From an uncultured Eubacteriales bacterium (GTDB taxonomy: Bacteria; Bacillota; Clostridia; Christensenellales; Aristaeellaceae): DNA of 64,000 bases. Below are positions 46,024 to 55,081 of this stretch, in pieces (position 1 is the first letter of the stretch; each line of letters starts with the position of its first letter). Below the pieces are notes generated by a model. That model ran no database searches and was not told the DNA's origin. It saw only the letters and a list, made by a program, of their open reading frames with translations. The stretch spans positions 106,661 to 170,660 of the forward strand of contig CACZHW010000002.1 in NCBI GenBank assembly GCA_902781095.1. The letters run 5' to 3'. Position numbers and translations under genes: made by a program.

Positions 46024-46914
46024 ATGTCGCAAGCCGTCATTTCAAAAAACGAAGCCGAAAAGACGATCAAGAGGCATAACACGCTCCCGGAAGACCGGAT
46101 GACACCCGGTATGGCCGTTGCGTTGGTTTTCCTGATCCTATATTTTCTGCTGATCGCCTATCCGCTTTTCTGGCTGATTTCAAACTCGCTGAAGACCTAT
46201 AAAGAGATTTACAAGAACATCTGGGCGCTGCCGGCCAATCCGCAGTGGATGAACTACGTCAACGCGTGGAATCACGGCATCTCCCGTTATTTCCTCAATT
46301 CGGTTCTGGTGACGCTCTCCACGATTGCGCTCACGATCTTCTCTGCAGCTTTGGGCAGTTATGCGCTGGCGAGATTCCGTTTCCGCGGGAACCAGCTTAT
46401 CTTCATGATGTGTATGGGCGGTATGATGCTGTCTCCGCAGGTTACGCTGATACCGCTGTATCAGATTATCCGCGCGCTGCATATCCATGATACGTATCTT
46501 GCGATGATCATTCCGTACACGGCCTACAGGATTCCCATGATGGTGATGCTGATCCGTTCCAGCTTCCTCACCATTCCGAAGGAGATGGAGGAAAGCGCAT
46601 CGCTTGACGGGTGCAGCGATTTTAGAATCTTCTGGCAGATTTTTTTGCCCATGTCCAAGCCGATTCTGCTGACATGCTGCATTCTCATCGCGTATTACGC
46701 ATGGAACGAATTCCTGTTTGCAATCATCTTCATCAACAGCGAAAAATTCAAAACGATTCCTACCGGTCTTATGAATCTCCGGGATGCGCTTCAGACGGAC
46801 TGGGGTACGCTGCTGGCCGGAATGACCATTTCCGCAATGCCGCTGATCATCCTGTTCTTCTGCATGCAGAAGCATTTTATCCGCGGCATGACGGCCGGCG
46901 CGGTCAAGGGCTGA
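46024..46914 (+). CDS. frlM: ABC transporter permease, FrlM-type
   Basis: A 296-residue inner membrane permease of the MalG-like type with about six helices. The EAA loop is EMEESASLDGCSDFRIFWQIFLPMSKP, near the C-terminal third. The ATG at 46024 follows AAGGGGG; a TTG two codons before overlaps the frlN stop and is less well placed. It pairs with FrlN. A short gap of 71 bases with an operator-like site separates it from frlD. Confidence 0.9.
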   Translation: MSQAVISKNEAEKTIKRHNTLPEDRMTPGMAVALVFLILYFLLIAYPLFWLISNSLKTYKEIYKNIWALPANPQWMNYVNAWNHGISRYFLNSVLVTLSTIALTIFSAALGSYALARFRFRGNQLIFMMCMGGMMLSPQVTLIPLYQIIRALHIHDTYLAMIIPYTAYRIPMMVMLIRSSFLTIPKEMEESASLDGCSDFRIFWQIFLPMSKPILLTCCILIAYYAWNEFLFAIIFINSEKFKTIPTGLMNLRDALQTDWGTLLAGMTISAMPLIILFFCMQKHFIRGMTAGAVKG

Positions 46915-46931
46915 TTGCCAATACCTCCGTT

Positions 46932-46941
46932 AGGATGTCTT
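46932..46941 (+). promoter_or_regulatory. Third operator-like site before frlD
   Basis: AGGATGTCTT differs from the 42666 site (AAGATGTCTT) by one base and lies in the 71-base gap before frlD. It could give internal control or a roadblock, or be chance. No promoter is clear beside it. Confidence 0.35.
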
Positions 46942-46985
46942 AACAAAAAAATCTTTATCAGCTGAATAAAAGGGGAAGATGTTAT

Positions 46986-47810
46986 ATGGCATCAAAAATG
47001 ATTGCAGTGGGCGACAATGTGGTTGACTGCTACCTCGACGATGGGGTATATTATCCAGGAGGAAACTCCGTCAACGTGGCGGTTAACTGCAAAAGAAACG
47101 GCATTGAAGAAGTCGCCTATATGGGCGTTTTCGGAAGCGATGCCAAGGCAGAACACATCAAATGGGCGCTTGCCAGGGAGGACGTGCATTACGAGCGGAG
47201 CCGGACAATCCTGGCGAAGAGTGGCTCGCCGGGGGTGCGTCTGGTCGACGGCGACAGGAAATTCGTAGGCGGCCCAAGGGATACGGCACAGCACATCGCC
47301 CGCATTCGTTTGACAGACGACGATCTGCAGTATATCGCAGCCTATGGCTTATGCCATACCAGCTGTTTTTCCAGCATTGAATTTGAATTGCCGAAGATGA
47401 AAGAAGCCGTGCAGGTTTCGTTTGACTTTTCCGAACGGATGGAGGATGAATACCTGCAGAGGGTTTGCCCGTATCTTTCCTATGCATTTTTTTCGGGAAG
47501 CCATTTGACGGACGACGCAATCAACCGGCTGATGGACAGATGCCATGAATTGGGCACACCGGTAGTCGGTATAACCCTGGGATCACGCGGTTCCGTATTC
47601 TCAGACCAGGGAAAGCGCTACAAACAAGGGATAAAGCGCGTAGAGGCAATCGACACAATGGGCGCGGGGGACAGCTTTATCGCGGGATTCCTCACCAGAA
47701 GCATCCTCGGAGATGATATGGAACACGCGCTTGATTATGCCGCAAGCGTAGCGGCAAATTCCTGCAGAATACACGGGAGCTTTGGATATCCGCATCCGCT
47801 GGAGGACTAG
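46986..47810 (+). CDS. frlD: PfkB-family fructosamine kinase, FrlD-type
   Basis: A 274-residue PfkB/ribokinase-fold kinase. The substrate motif GGNSVNVAV is near residue 25, and the catalytic DTMGAGDSFIAGFL motif, with the base aspartate, is near residue 218. The QVSFDFSERM segment is like that of E. coli FrlD. It phosphorylates fructosamines at the 6 position, making the substrate for FrlB. AAGGGGAAG lies 7 bases before the ATG. Confidence 0.88.
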   Translation: MASKMIAVGDNVVDCYLDDGVYYPGGNSVNVAVNCKRNGIEEVAYMGVFGSDAKAEHIKWALAREDVHYERSRTILAKSGSPGVRLVDGDRKFVGGPRDTAQHIARIRLTDDDLQYIAAYGLCHTSCFSSIEFELPKMKEAVQVSFDFSERMEDEYLQRVCPYLSYAFFSGSHLTDDAINRLMDRCHELGTPVVGITLGSRGSVFSDQGKRYKQGIKRVEAIDTMGAGDSFIAGFLTRSILGDDMEHALDYAASVAANSCRIHGSFGYPHPLED

Positions 47811-47833
47811 GGCTGCCCATGAAAGGGGAACCT

Positions 47834-48577
47834 ATGAAACTCGATGCAAATAATGCGGTACCATTATATGAGCAGCTGAAGATTACGCTCCAGGCACAGC
47901 TTGAGACACAGGTTTATGCGCCCGGCGAACGGCTTCCGGCTGAGGCTGAGCTTTGCAACAAATATGGGGTCAGCCGTGTTACCGTGCGAAGAGCACTGGA
48001 TGACCTGGTTTCAGACGGCATACTGGAGCGGAAGCAAGGGAAAGGAACGTTTGTGGCGCAGGCCAAATTCCGCTCCCGAATGAGGCCGCTCAACAGCATG
48101 GGCGGCGGGTTTACGGATACGGAATATCCTGGGGACACGGTTAAACATACGAGAGTTATCTCTAAGAAAGAGTACAAGTGCAATGCGATGGAGCAGAAGG
48201 CGCTGAATCTTTCTCCGGAGGACAAGATTCAGGTCTTTCAGCGGCTGATGATTGTGGACGGCGAACCGCTGTCCATCGACCGGTCAACCTATCCGGCTGC
48301 GCGCTTTCCTGGGCTGTTTGATCAGGTGCGGGACGATGTTTCGACCTATCGGATTCTGCGGGAGCAATTCGGCATCAAACGGATGACCGCCTCAAAGGAA
48401 CTCGGCCTGGCTTATGCAACGGAAGAACAGGCTGGATTGCTGAACTGTCCGGTCGGTGCACCGCTGTTCCGGATGTTTAAACGGGTGAAAGATGAGAACG
48501 GGAAGCCGGTACATCTGTCCAATCTGTATTTCGTCGCAGAAAGGATCGTCTTTACATACGACGACGATGACAACTGA
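47834..48577 (+). CDS. frlR: GntR-family (HutC type) regulator, FrlR-like
   Basis: A 247-residue regulator. The N-terminal winged helix (about 1-72) includes PLYEQLKITLQAQLE and NKYGVSRVTVRRALDDLV. The C-terminal UTRA ligand-binding domain (about 90-235) has the usual YLVAERIVF-like end (FVAERIVFTYD). It would sense a fructosamine or its phosphate and repress the frl operon. The ATG at 47834 has AAGGGG upstream; the ATG at 47819 lacks one. It is the last gene and is followed by a terminator. Confidence 0.88.
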   Translation: MKLDANNAVPLYEQLKITLQAQLETQVYAPGERLPAEAELCNKYGVSRVTVRRALDDLVSDGILERKQGKGTFVAQAKFRSRMRPLNSMGGGFTDTEYPGDTVKHTRVISKKEYKCNAMEQKALNLSPEDKIQVFQRLMIVDGEPLSIDRSTYPAARFPGLFDQVRDDVSTYRILREQFGIKRMTASKELGLAYATEEQAGLLNCPVGAPLFRMFKRVKDENGKPVHLSNLYFVAERIVFTYDDDDN

Positions 48578-48583
48578 AGGGTA

Positions 48584-48619
48584 AAAACGTCCGCCACCTG
48601 AAAAGGAGGCGGACGTTTT
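48584..48619. terminator. Bidirectional terminator between frlR and the GH13 gene
   Basis: A 12-bp perfect stem (48584-48595 with 48608-48619, AAAACGTCCGCC) with a 12-base loop. T runs lie on both sides, so it ends frlR on the plus strand and the GH13 gene on the minus strand. Confidence 0.88.
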
Positions 48620-48637
48620 CTGCTTATCAGCCGGTTG

Positions 48638-50311
48638 TTAATCCATAGCCAGAACCAGGAACTGGAAACCTTCCATTTCGATATGGCTATCAAAGAGAGA
48701 GACCTGTGGAAGATTTGAAAGCAATACCTGCCGCGGCTTGGAAGGAAGAACCAGACTGCGGTGCTGCTTTTGCCAGTTGCCCAGCACGAGAAGCGTGCGC
48801 GGCCCGCGCCGGTAATAGGCCATGAAACGATGCTCGTGCTCCAGCCAGGGCTCGGTAACGCCGTATACAAGGGTCTCTTCCCATTGCGGGTCTTTACGCA
48901 GGGCGATCAAAGCGCGGTAGAAATTGAGAAGAGAATCCGGACGCTGCCGCTGCTCTTCATAGTTGATCTGCGTAAAATTCGGATTCAACGGATACCAGGG
49001 TGTGCCGGACGTAAAGCCGGCATTGCGTCCGGCAGTCCATTGCAGCGGCGTACGGGCGTTGTCCCGTGACATACGGGATACGGCGGACAGCGCCTGCTCG
49101 GGAGACAAACCGGCGGAAAGCATGGCGTTATACTCACCATGCGTGTTGCAGTCATCAGCCTGATCGATGGAGGTAAAGACGGTGTTCTCCATGCCGATTT
49201 CCTGGCCTTGATAGAGAAAGGGGAGTCCCCTGAGCAGAATGCTCAGACCGGCGAGCATCTTTTTTGCTGTTTCAGACCGTTCGCCGTCTGCTAAATACCG
49301 TGAGACACCGCGAGGTTCATCGTGATTCTCAATGATGTTGGCCATAAAGCCCGTAGTGCCTGCCAAACGCTGAGAACCGAATACGGCAGCTTTCCACATG
49401 TCAGGCGTAACGGGTTTGGCGCCCATCCACCCGTCCTGGCTCTTGCTGAGCATCTCAGGGGCAAAGTCAAAGATGCAGGAGAAACAGCCGTTGTCACCGA
49501 TGAACCGCGGAAGGTCTTCCAATTTATTATCGAAAAGCTCGGCAATCGAAAAAGCACCGTGCGGATGAAAGGTTTCAGCTGCCATTTCGTCAAGAAAACC
49601 CAGAACGCCGGTCGCTTTTTCCAGCATTCGCTGAATGCTGCACAGACCATCAGACCGATCCGCAGGATAATTGCAGAATGGAAGCGCTTTTTTGATGTTG
49701 ATGATGGCGTCGATGCGGAATCCGGCGATGCCGCGATCCAACCACCAGTTGATCATTTTATAAACCTCCTTGCGGAGGATAGGATTTTCCCAATTCAAAT
49801 CGGGTTGCTTTCGATGGAAGACGTGCAGATAGACGTAATCGGTATGTCCGGGCAGATAATCCCATACCGGGCCGCCGAAATAACTGCGCCAGTTGGTGGG
49901 CATCGGATCGCCGGGACGGTGTTTTTCAATGTAGAAGAACTTGCCAAAGGGGCCCTCCGGGTCTGCACAGGCCTTCTTAAACCAGATATGCTCGTCGCTG
50001 CAATGATTGACGACCAGATCCATCAGGATGGAGATGTCTCGGCGTTTTGCTTCTGCTATCAATCGGTCCATGTCTTCCAGGGTACCGAAGCGGGGATCAA
50101 TGTCATAGTAATCGGAAATGTCATAGCCTTCATCCGCCAGGGGAGAGCAATAGACAGGAGACAGCCAAAGAATACCTACGCCCAGGCTGTGCAAGTCATC
50201 CAAATGGCTGATGATACCGGGGATATCGCCGATTCCGTCCCCGTTGGAGTCCTGGAAGCTTTTGGGCCAGATCTGATAAGCTACTTTATTATGCCACCAT
50301 TCTTTTTTCAT
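48638..50311 (-). CDS. GH13 alpha-glucosidase (oligo-1,6-glucosidase type)
   Basis: A 557-residue alpha-amylase-family enzyme with no signal peptide, so cytoplasmic. The start KEWWHNKVAYQIWPKSFQDSNGDG is typical of GH13 subfamily 31. Catalytic residues are D201 (GFRIDAI), E258 (SIAELFD) and D331 (ENHDEPR); DLVVNH at 98-103 is also present. The QPDLNWENP motif is family typical. It hydrolyses alpha-glucosidic bonds in short oligosaccharides, perhaps isomaltose or sucrose; exact linkage is uncertain, since the residue after the nucleophile aspartate is alanine. It has its own promoter and terminator. Confidence 0.93.
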   Translation of the reverse strand: MKKEWWHNKVAYQIWPKSFQDSNGDGIGDIPGIISHLDDLHSLGVGILWLSPVYCSPLADEGYDISDYYDIDPRFGTLEDMDRLIAEAKRRDISILMDLVVNHCSDEHIWFKKACADPEGPFGKFFYIEKHRPGDPMPTNWRSYFGGPVWDYLPGHTDYVYLHVFHRKQPDLNWENPILRKEVYKMINWWLDRGIAGFRIDAIINIKKALPFCNYPADRSDGLCSIQRMLEKATGVLGFLDEMAAETFHPHGAFSIAELFDNKLEDLPRFIGDNGCFSCIFDFAPEMLSKSQDGWMGAKPVTPDMWKAAVFGSQRLAGTTGFMANIIENHDEPRGVSRYLADGERSETAKKMLAGLSILLRGLPFLYQGQEIGMENTVFTSIDQADDCNTHGEYNAMLSAGLSPEQALSAVSRMSRDNARTPLQWTAGRNAGFTSGTPWYPLNPNFTQINYEEQRQRPDSLLNFYRALIALRKDPQWEETLVYGVTEPWLEHEHRFMAYYRRGPRTLLVLGNWQKQHRSLVLPSKPRQVLLSNLPQVSLFDSHIEMEGFQFLVLAMD

Positions 50312-50357
50312 CGCTTACCGCTTTCCCCCGAACAAACGGGCTCGTTTTGCAGGCGAT

Positions 50358-50386
50358 ATTATAAACACTGATCTGTATCGTGACAA
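50358..50386 (-). promoter_or_regulatory. Promoter of the GH13 gene
   Basis: On the minus strand TTGTCA (50381-50386) and TATAAT (50358-50363) are 17 bases apart. Transcription would start near 50351, 40 bases before the ATG. Confidence 0.8.
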
Positions 50387-50428
50387 GTCTTTTAATCCGG
50401 CGGACACACCAGAAATATTGCTATAGGA

Positions 50429-50457
50429 TTGATCAAGTCAGCGGGTACGGATATAAT
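50429..50457 (+). promoter_or_regulatory. Promoter before the VTT membrane protein gene
   Basis: TTGATC (50429-50434) and perfect TATAAT (50452-50457) at 17-base spacing, divergent to the GH13 promoter 42 bp away. It should drive the VTT gene and the GH20 gene. Confidence 0.78.
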
Positions 50458-50541
50458 GACTGCAAAAGGGCAGAGTTGACTGCAGCTGCTCGTTGCTGTG
50501 AAACGCATGCAGGATCAAATAGAAAGAAGTATCCAAACAGT

Positions 50542-51129
50542 ATGATCGAGAAATCTCAGGGCGTAATGCCCTTGACATTCTGGCTTGAATTGTTGAAGCA
50601 GTATACAGGAATCGGACCGTTGGCTCCCGTGACGTTGGCCGCACTGGAATCGATAATTCCGCCCCTGCCTTTGGTTGCAATCGTTACGCTGAATGTCGCG
50701 GCATATGGGACGGGTCTTGGATTCTTCTACAGCTGGACCGGAACCTGCATCGGCTGTACGCTTGTGTTTGGCGCAATCCGTCTGCTGTTCGGCAGGTGGG
50801 CTACAAGTGCGGCCAAGCGCTGGGAAATGGTTGAAAGGGCGAGAAAATGGGTGACCAGTATACGGACGCCGGCGCTTTTTTTGATCCTGATCCTGCCTTT
50901 TACGCCATCCGCTTTTATGAATTTCGCGTTTGGAGTGACGAATTATCCTACTGTACGGTATCTTGTGACGCTGTATCTGGCCAAACTGGTTATGATCGGG
51001 TCCCTTGCGGCCTTTGGCCAAAGCGCGGTTTATGCTGTTGATGACCCGCGGTTTGCAGTTCTTGCAGTGTTGCTGCTGGTGATGCTCTGGGCGGTTTCCA
51101 GACAAGTAAAAAAACACCACGATCTTTAA
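50542..51129 (+). CDS. VTT-domain (DedA/TVP38-like) membrane protein
   Basis: About 195 residues with four or five hydrophobic helices: APVTLAALESIIPPLPLVAIVTLNVAAYG, a Trp-containing second helix with GRW, and LILPFTPSAFMNFAFGV with the central proline pair. It fits the VTT (SNARE-associated, DedA) superfamily, whose members move lipids or carry out flipping in the membrane. A promoter at 50429-50457 rules out the frame's earlier ATG at 50380. I chose 50542; an ATG at 50566 is also possible, and neither has a strong ribosome site. Confidence 0.7.
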   Translation: MIEKSQGVMPLTFWLELLKQYTGIGPLAPVTLAALESIIPPLPLVAIVTLNVAAYGTGLGFFYSWTGTCIGCTLVFGAIRLLFGRWATSAAKRWEMVERARKWVTSIRTPALFLILILPFTPSAFMNFAFGVTNYPTVRYLVTLYLAKLVMIGSLAAFGQSAVYAVDDPRFAVLAVLLLVMLWAVSRQVKKHHDL

Positions 51130-51142
51130 GGGGAGGGTGCTT

Positions 51143-53149
51143 ATGCAGGCCGTTCAGGTAATTCCGTATCCGCGTATTGTAAAACCGAAAAAGGGTGTGT
51201 GCCCGCCAAGAGCCAAAACCGAAAGAATTCTGAAGGAAGAGATGCAGGAAGCCTATTTGTTGGAAATCGGTCCGGCTTCGATTGTTATGACAGGCGGCAG
51301 AAGCGGATTGCGGTACGCAGAAACCACCCTTCGGCAGCTGAAGCGCCAATACGGGCCGTCCATACCCTGTATGCGAATTGAGGATAAGCCCTCTTCGGCA
51401 TACAGGGGTTTTATGCTGGACGTCAGCCGCCATTTTATGCCGGTTGGACACATCAAACAGATCCTCGATGCCGCAGCATTGTTCAAACTGAACCGCTTTC
51501 ACTGGCATCTGACGGACGATCAGGGTTGGCGGATTGAGATCAAATCCTGGCCAAGGCTGACGGCAACCGGCGCATTTCGCGGACGCTCTGCATTTGGCGC
51601 CTGTGATGCAGATAAGAACAACAACGGCTATTATACCCAGGCTGAAATCCGCGAAATCGTTCGATATGCAGCAAAGCGCGGCATTGAGACAATTCCGGAG
51701 ATCGAGATCCCGGGGCATGCCAGTGCAATGCTGGCGGCCTATCCATGGCTGGGCTGCGAACTTCCGGACAGGGACAGCGCCGCCATCTGCAAGAGCAGCG
51801 GCGTGTTTGACAGGCTTTTGTGTGCCGGCAAGGAGGAATCGCTTGCGTTCATCAAAGACGTTTTGATGGAAGTTGTACAGCTGTTCCCGTCCCGCTATAT
51901 CCACATTGGCGGGGATGAGGCCTTGAAGCTTCGTTGGCGAAGATGCCCCTGCTGTCAGAGAAGAATGAAAGAGCTGGGGATCGCGACCGAGGATGCGTTA
52001 CAGCGTTGGCTGGTTCTGGAGATGGGGGCTTTCCTGGAGGGGATGGGCAAACAAACCATCGTATGGAACGATGCGCTGGAAGGAGGGGAGCTTCCGCCGT
52101 ACTTTATCGTACAGTTCTGGAGAGGAAACAAAGCGTTGGCCTGCAGACATGCAGAGGCAGGCGGAAGGATTATTGATTCTGATACGGCATATTCCTATCT
52201 CGATTATCCCGATTGCCGGATAGACGCCTGGCGGATTCTGTCAGCGTCTCCGGCGGAATATGCGGACAATTCGGGATTTATGGGAGCAGAGTTCCCTCTG
52301 TGGACAGAATTCGTTCCGGACTTTGAAACGGCATGCCAGAGACTTTTCCCGAGGCTTGCGGCAGGCGCCGAAAGAGCCTGGAGAGGAGACGGAGAGAGGA
52401 GAACAACCTTTGGTCGGCGCTGGAAGGCGTACCTTTCGATCTTAGAGGAAATGGGAATCCGGATGACGGATCACGACACGTGGCGTTTGGATGCAGCGGC
52501 AAGAGCAGAGGACAGAAAGCGTTTTGAAGCGGACAGGAAGCATCCGGATTTTGTACAGGCGGTGCGGATCAGAAAGCAGTTAAGCGGACGCGACCGGATG
52601 GAACGCCTGATGCAGTCAATCGGAATGCCCTGCGAGATCTGGCCGGCGCTTGCGGATGTGCGCTATCAGAATCCCTGCAGAGAAGAGCTGCAGGCGATGA
52701 AACTGGCATTCCCGGGCATATGTGTTTTGGCTTCTCAGATCGACAAAGCAGCTGAGGCTCGTGATGAAGGCGCTTGGAAAAAGTACCCGGAGGAAGTCTT
52801 TCTTTCGACTCTGTCAGCCTTCACGCGGCAGTTGATCGCCCGCCGCCAGGCTGAAGGGCGCTGGGCCTATAAAAGCGATCCGTGGATGAACCAGAGGATC
52901 AGGGCACGCATTTTCAGACTGGGTTCATTGGAATTCGAACTCAAGAAAGATGCGGTTGCCCTGCATGCGGGAGAGACGGAATTAACCGATCAGACATTGA
53001 AATCGTCGATGCTGGCCTGGCAGGAATTTGCAGAAGCATTCCTCCCGGAAAGACTGCATCAAAAGATCCTGGCTGAGCCGGCAGAACTGCAAACAGCCCT
53101 CCAGTGCCTGATGACAGAGGCTGTTTTGCCGGATCTGCCTGTATTTTGA
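51143..53149 (+). CDS. GH20 beta-N-acetylhexosaminidase, intracellular
   Basis: A 668-residue family 20 glycosidase without a signal peptide. A short N-terminal GH20b-like part (about 1-80) precedes the catalytic barrel. The catalytic pair is D258-E259 in HIGGDEAL; FHWHLTDDQGWRIEIKSWP and a Trp-rich active-site wall are present. The C-terminal 200 residues are helical and charged, of the kind seen in other intracellular GH20 proteins. It removes terminal GlcNAc or GalNAc from imported oligosaccharides. I chose the ATG at 51143 after AAGGGGAGG. It lies 13 bases after the VTT gene. Confidence 0.9.
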   Translation: MQAVQVIPYPRIVKPKKGVCPPRAKTERILKEEMQEAYLLEIGPASIVMTGGRSGLRYAETTLRQLKRQYGPSIPCMRIEDKPSSAYRGFMLDVSRHFMPVGHIKQILDAAALFKLNRFHWHLTDDQGWRIEIKSWPRLTATGAFRGRSAFGACDADKNNNGYYTQAEIREIVRYAAKRGIETIPEIEIPGHASAMLAAYPWLGCELPDRDSAAICKSSGVFDRLLCAGKEESLAFIKDVLMEVVQLFPSRYIHIGGDEALKLRWRRCPCCQRRMKELGIATEDALQRWLVLEMGAFLEGMGKQTIVWNDALEGGELPPYFIVQFWRGNKALACRHAEAGGRIIDSDTAYSYLDYPDCRIDAWRILSASPAEYADNSGFMGAEFPLWTEFVPDFETACQRLFPRLAAGAERAWRGDGERRTTFGRRWKAYLSILEEMGIRMTDHDTWRLDAAARAEDRKRFEADRKHPDFVQAVRIRKQLSGRDRMERLMQSIGMPCEIWPALADVRYQNPCREELQAMKLAFPGICVLASQIDKAAEARDEGAWKKYPEEVFLSTLSAFTRQLIARRQAEGRWAYKSDPWMNQRIRARIFRLGSLEFELKKDAVALHAGETELTDQTLKSSMLAWQEFAEAFLPERLHQKILAEPAELQTALQCLMTEAVLPDLPVF

Positions 53150-53178
53150 CACTGTATTTAAGAATGTCACAAAAGAGG

Positions 53179-53206
53179 TTGAAATTAACGGATAATCTGG
53201 TATACT
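53179..53206 (+). promoter_or_regulatory. Promoter of the DegV gene
   Basis: TTGAAA (53179-53184) and TATACT (53201-53206) at 16-base spacing, with TG two bases before the -10. The leader before the TTG start is about 45 bases. Confidence 0.72.
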
Positions 53207-53258
53207 ATAACAGATCAATCCGTCAAAGGAATTTAGAGCAAGAAAAGAGGGGATTGAA

Positions 53259-54146
53259 TTGTCAGAATATATTCTCAGCTGTTGTTCGACAGCGGACTTA
53301 TCCAAAGAATACCTTGAGAGCAGGGATATCCGGTATGCTTGCTTCCACTATGAGCTGGATGGGAAACAATACGTGGATGATCTCGGTCAGTCCATGCCGA
53401 TCTCTGAGTTCTATCGGAAAATGGAAGAGGGAGCGATGACGCGGACCTCCCAGGTTAACGCAGAGGAGTACGCCGCCTATTTTGAGCAGTTTCTCAAGGC
53501 AGGCAAAGACGTGCTCCATGTTTGCCTGTCCAGCGGTCTCTCCGGCACCATAAACGGAGCGAACGCGGCGGCATCGGAACTTCGGGAGAAGTATCCGGAG
53601 CGTAAGATCTTCATCGTGGATTCGCTTGCAGCCTCATCGGGATTCGGACTGCTGATGGATACGCTTGCGGATCACAGGGATGCGGGAATGAGCATAGAAG
53701 AACTTCGCGACTGGGCGGAGGCGCACCGGCTGTATCTTCATCACTGGTTCTTCTCGACAGACCTCAAGTATTATGTCCGCGGAGGCCGGATCTCCAAGAC
53801 GTCCGGCTTTATCGGCGGCATTTTGGGAATTTGCCCGCTGCTGAATGTCAACGATGAGGGTAAGCTGATTCCACGGGAGAAGATCCGAGGAAAGAAACGC
53901 GTGATCGCTGAAATCGTGGAACGAATGAAAGAACATGCGGAGGGCGGGAGCGAATACAGCGGAAAATGCTTTATCTCGATGAGCGCGTGCGAAAACGAAG
54001 CCAAAGCAGTCGCGGCACTCGTGGAAGAAGCGTTCCCCAAGCTGAACGGAAAAGTTCATATTTTCGATATCGGTACGACAATCGGCAGCCATACCGGCCC
54101 CGGGACGGTAGCGCTGTTCTTCTGGGGAGACAAGCGGGGGCATTAA
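53259..54146 (+). CDS. DegV-family fatty-acid-binding protein
   Basis: A 295-residue DegV protein that binds a fatty acid in a deep cleft and serves as a FakB-type donor to a fatty acid kinase. The start resembles CSTADLSKEYLESRDI, and the VCLSSGLSGTINGA loop, the SLAASSGFG segment and the RGGRISKTSGFIGGIL stretch are typical. The start is TTG at 53259, with GAGGGG upstream at 6 bases. No FakA gene lies nearby. Fatty acid type not predictable. Confidence 0.92.
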   Translation: MSEYILSCCSTADLSKEYLESRDIRYACFHYELDGKQYVDDLGQSMPISEFYRKMEEGAMTRTSQVNAEEYAAYFEQFLKAGKDVLHVCLSSGLSGTINGANAAASELREKYPERKIFIVDSLAASSGFGLLMDTLADHRDAGMSIEELRDWAEAHRLYLHHWFFSTDLKYYVRGGRISKTSGFIGGILGICPLLNVNDEGKLIPREKIRGKKRVIAEIVERMKEHAEGGSEYSGKCFISMSACENEAKAVAALVEEAFPKLNGKVHIFDIGTTIGSHTGPGTVALFFWGDKRGH

Positions 54147-54152
54147 AGAGAA

Positions 54153-54185
54153 GGCGGTCACAGTTGATGTGGCCGCCGTTCTGTT
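54153..54185 (+). terminator. Probable terminator after the DegV gene
   Basis: A 9-bp stem (54153-54161 with 54169-54177, GGCGGTCAC, one G-T pair) with a 7-base loop. The T tract (GTTCTGTTCGTT) is poor, so it may be leaky. Confidence 0.5.
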
Positions 54186-54187
54186 CG

Positions 54188-54216
54188 TTGACAAGATGAT
54201 TTGCCCATGTTAAGAT
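54188..54216 (+). promoter_or_regulatory. Promoter of the isomerase-dehydrogenase operon
   Basis: Perfect TTGACA (54188-54193) and TAAGAT (54211-54216) at 17-base spacing. It is placed 34 bases before the first gene. Confidence 0.75.
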
Positions 54217-54250
54217 AAAAAACAACACATTATATCGGGGAAGGTGTACA

Positions 54251-55066
54251 ATGAAAAGGATTATAGCGGTAAACTCGAACTGCTATCACGGCTTTGGCTT
54301 GGATGAAGCCATCGAAGGAATCAGTGCAGCCGGCTTTCATTACATCGAACTGACTGCGACGAAGGGGTGGACGGAGCACGTCTTTCCCACTATGAGTTTT
54401 GAATACCTGGATACGGTGAGAGATAAACTGAAAGACGCCGGGCTGATTCCTTTCGCGATGAGCGGCCACTGTAATCTCATGGATCCCGAACGAATCCCTG
54501 ACTTTATAAAAAACATACGCCTGGCAGAGTTTTTCGGGTGCAATTACATTGTCAGTTCAATTGGCGAGGCGCACCTGCAGGACCGCGCCTCGGCAGACGA
54601 CGCTACCCTGATCAGGACTCTGATGAGCCTTGAACCGGAACTGAAGCAACGCGGTCTGATCCTCGTACTGGAGACGCACGGAAAAGAGCATGGGTCAGGA
54701 GAGCGGATCGCGCCCATTATAAAAGAGATTCAAAGTGACAACGTTCGGATCAATTACGATACGGCGAACGTCATCTTCTACGGGAATACCGACCCGTGTG
54801 AGGATCTTGAGCGTTGCGTTGGCGAAGTGGGGTATGTGCATCTGAAGGACAAAGCCGGAGCCAATGACAGCTGGAACTTCCCGGCGCCGGGAAAGGGAAA
54901 CATCGACTTTCCCCGGATTTTTGAAACCCTGGAACGGACACAAAACGATTGCCCGTTCAGCGTGGAGATAGAGTTTACCGAGAAAGGGCCGAAGGATGTC
55001 GGTGAGGTTCATCAGGCAGTCAGGGACAGCGCGGCTTATCTTTCAGACCATGGTTTCGTGCTGTGA
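54251..55066 (+). CDS. Sugar phosphate isomerase/epimerase (TIM barrel)
   Basis: A 271-residue AP-endonuclease-2-type barrel (xylose-isomerase-like). Conserved metal ligands are seen as E in VLETHGKEHG, D in NYDTANVIF, H in VHLKDK and E in SVEIEFTEKG. Such enzymes (IolE, IolI, YcjR or similar) isomerise or epimerise sugars and inositol derivatives. The subfamily is unclear. The gene starts an operon with an oxidoreductase and an alcohol dehydrogenase, so it likely acts on a keto-sugar or its reduced form. A GGGGAAGG site lies before the ATG. Confidence 0.85.
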   Translation: MKRIIAVNSNCYHGFGLDEAIEGISAAGFHYIELTATKGWTEHVFPTMSFEYLDTVRDKLKDAGLIPFAMSGHCNLMDPERIPDFIKNIRLAEFFGCNYIVSSIGEAHLQDRASADDATLIRTLMSLEPELKQRGLILVLETHGKEHGSGERIAPIIKEIQSDNVRINYDTANVIFYGNTDPCEDLERCVGEVGYVHLKDKAGANDSWNFPAPGKGNIDFPRIFETLERTQNDCPFSVEIEFTEKGPKDVGEVHQAVRDSAAYLSDHGFVL

Positions 55067-55081
55067 GGTGGGTGAATAGGC

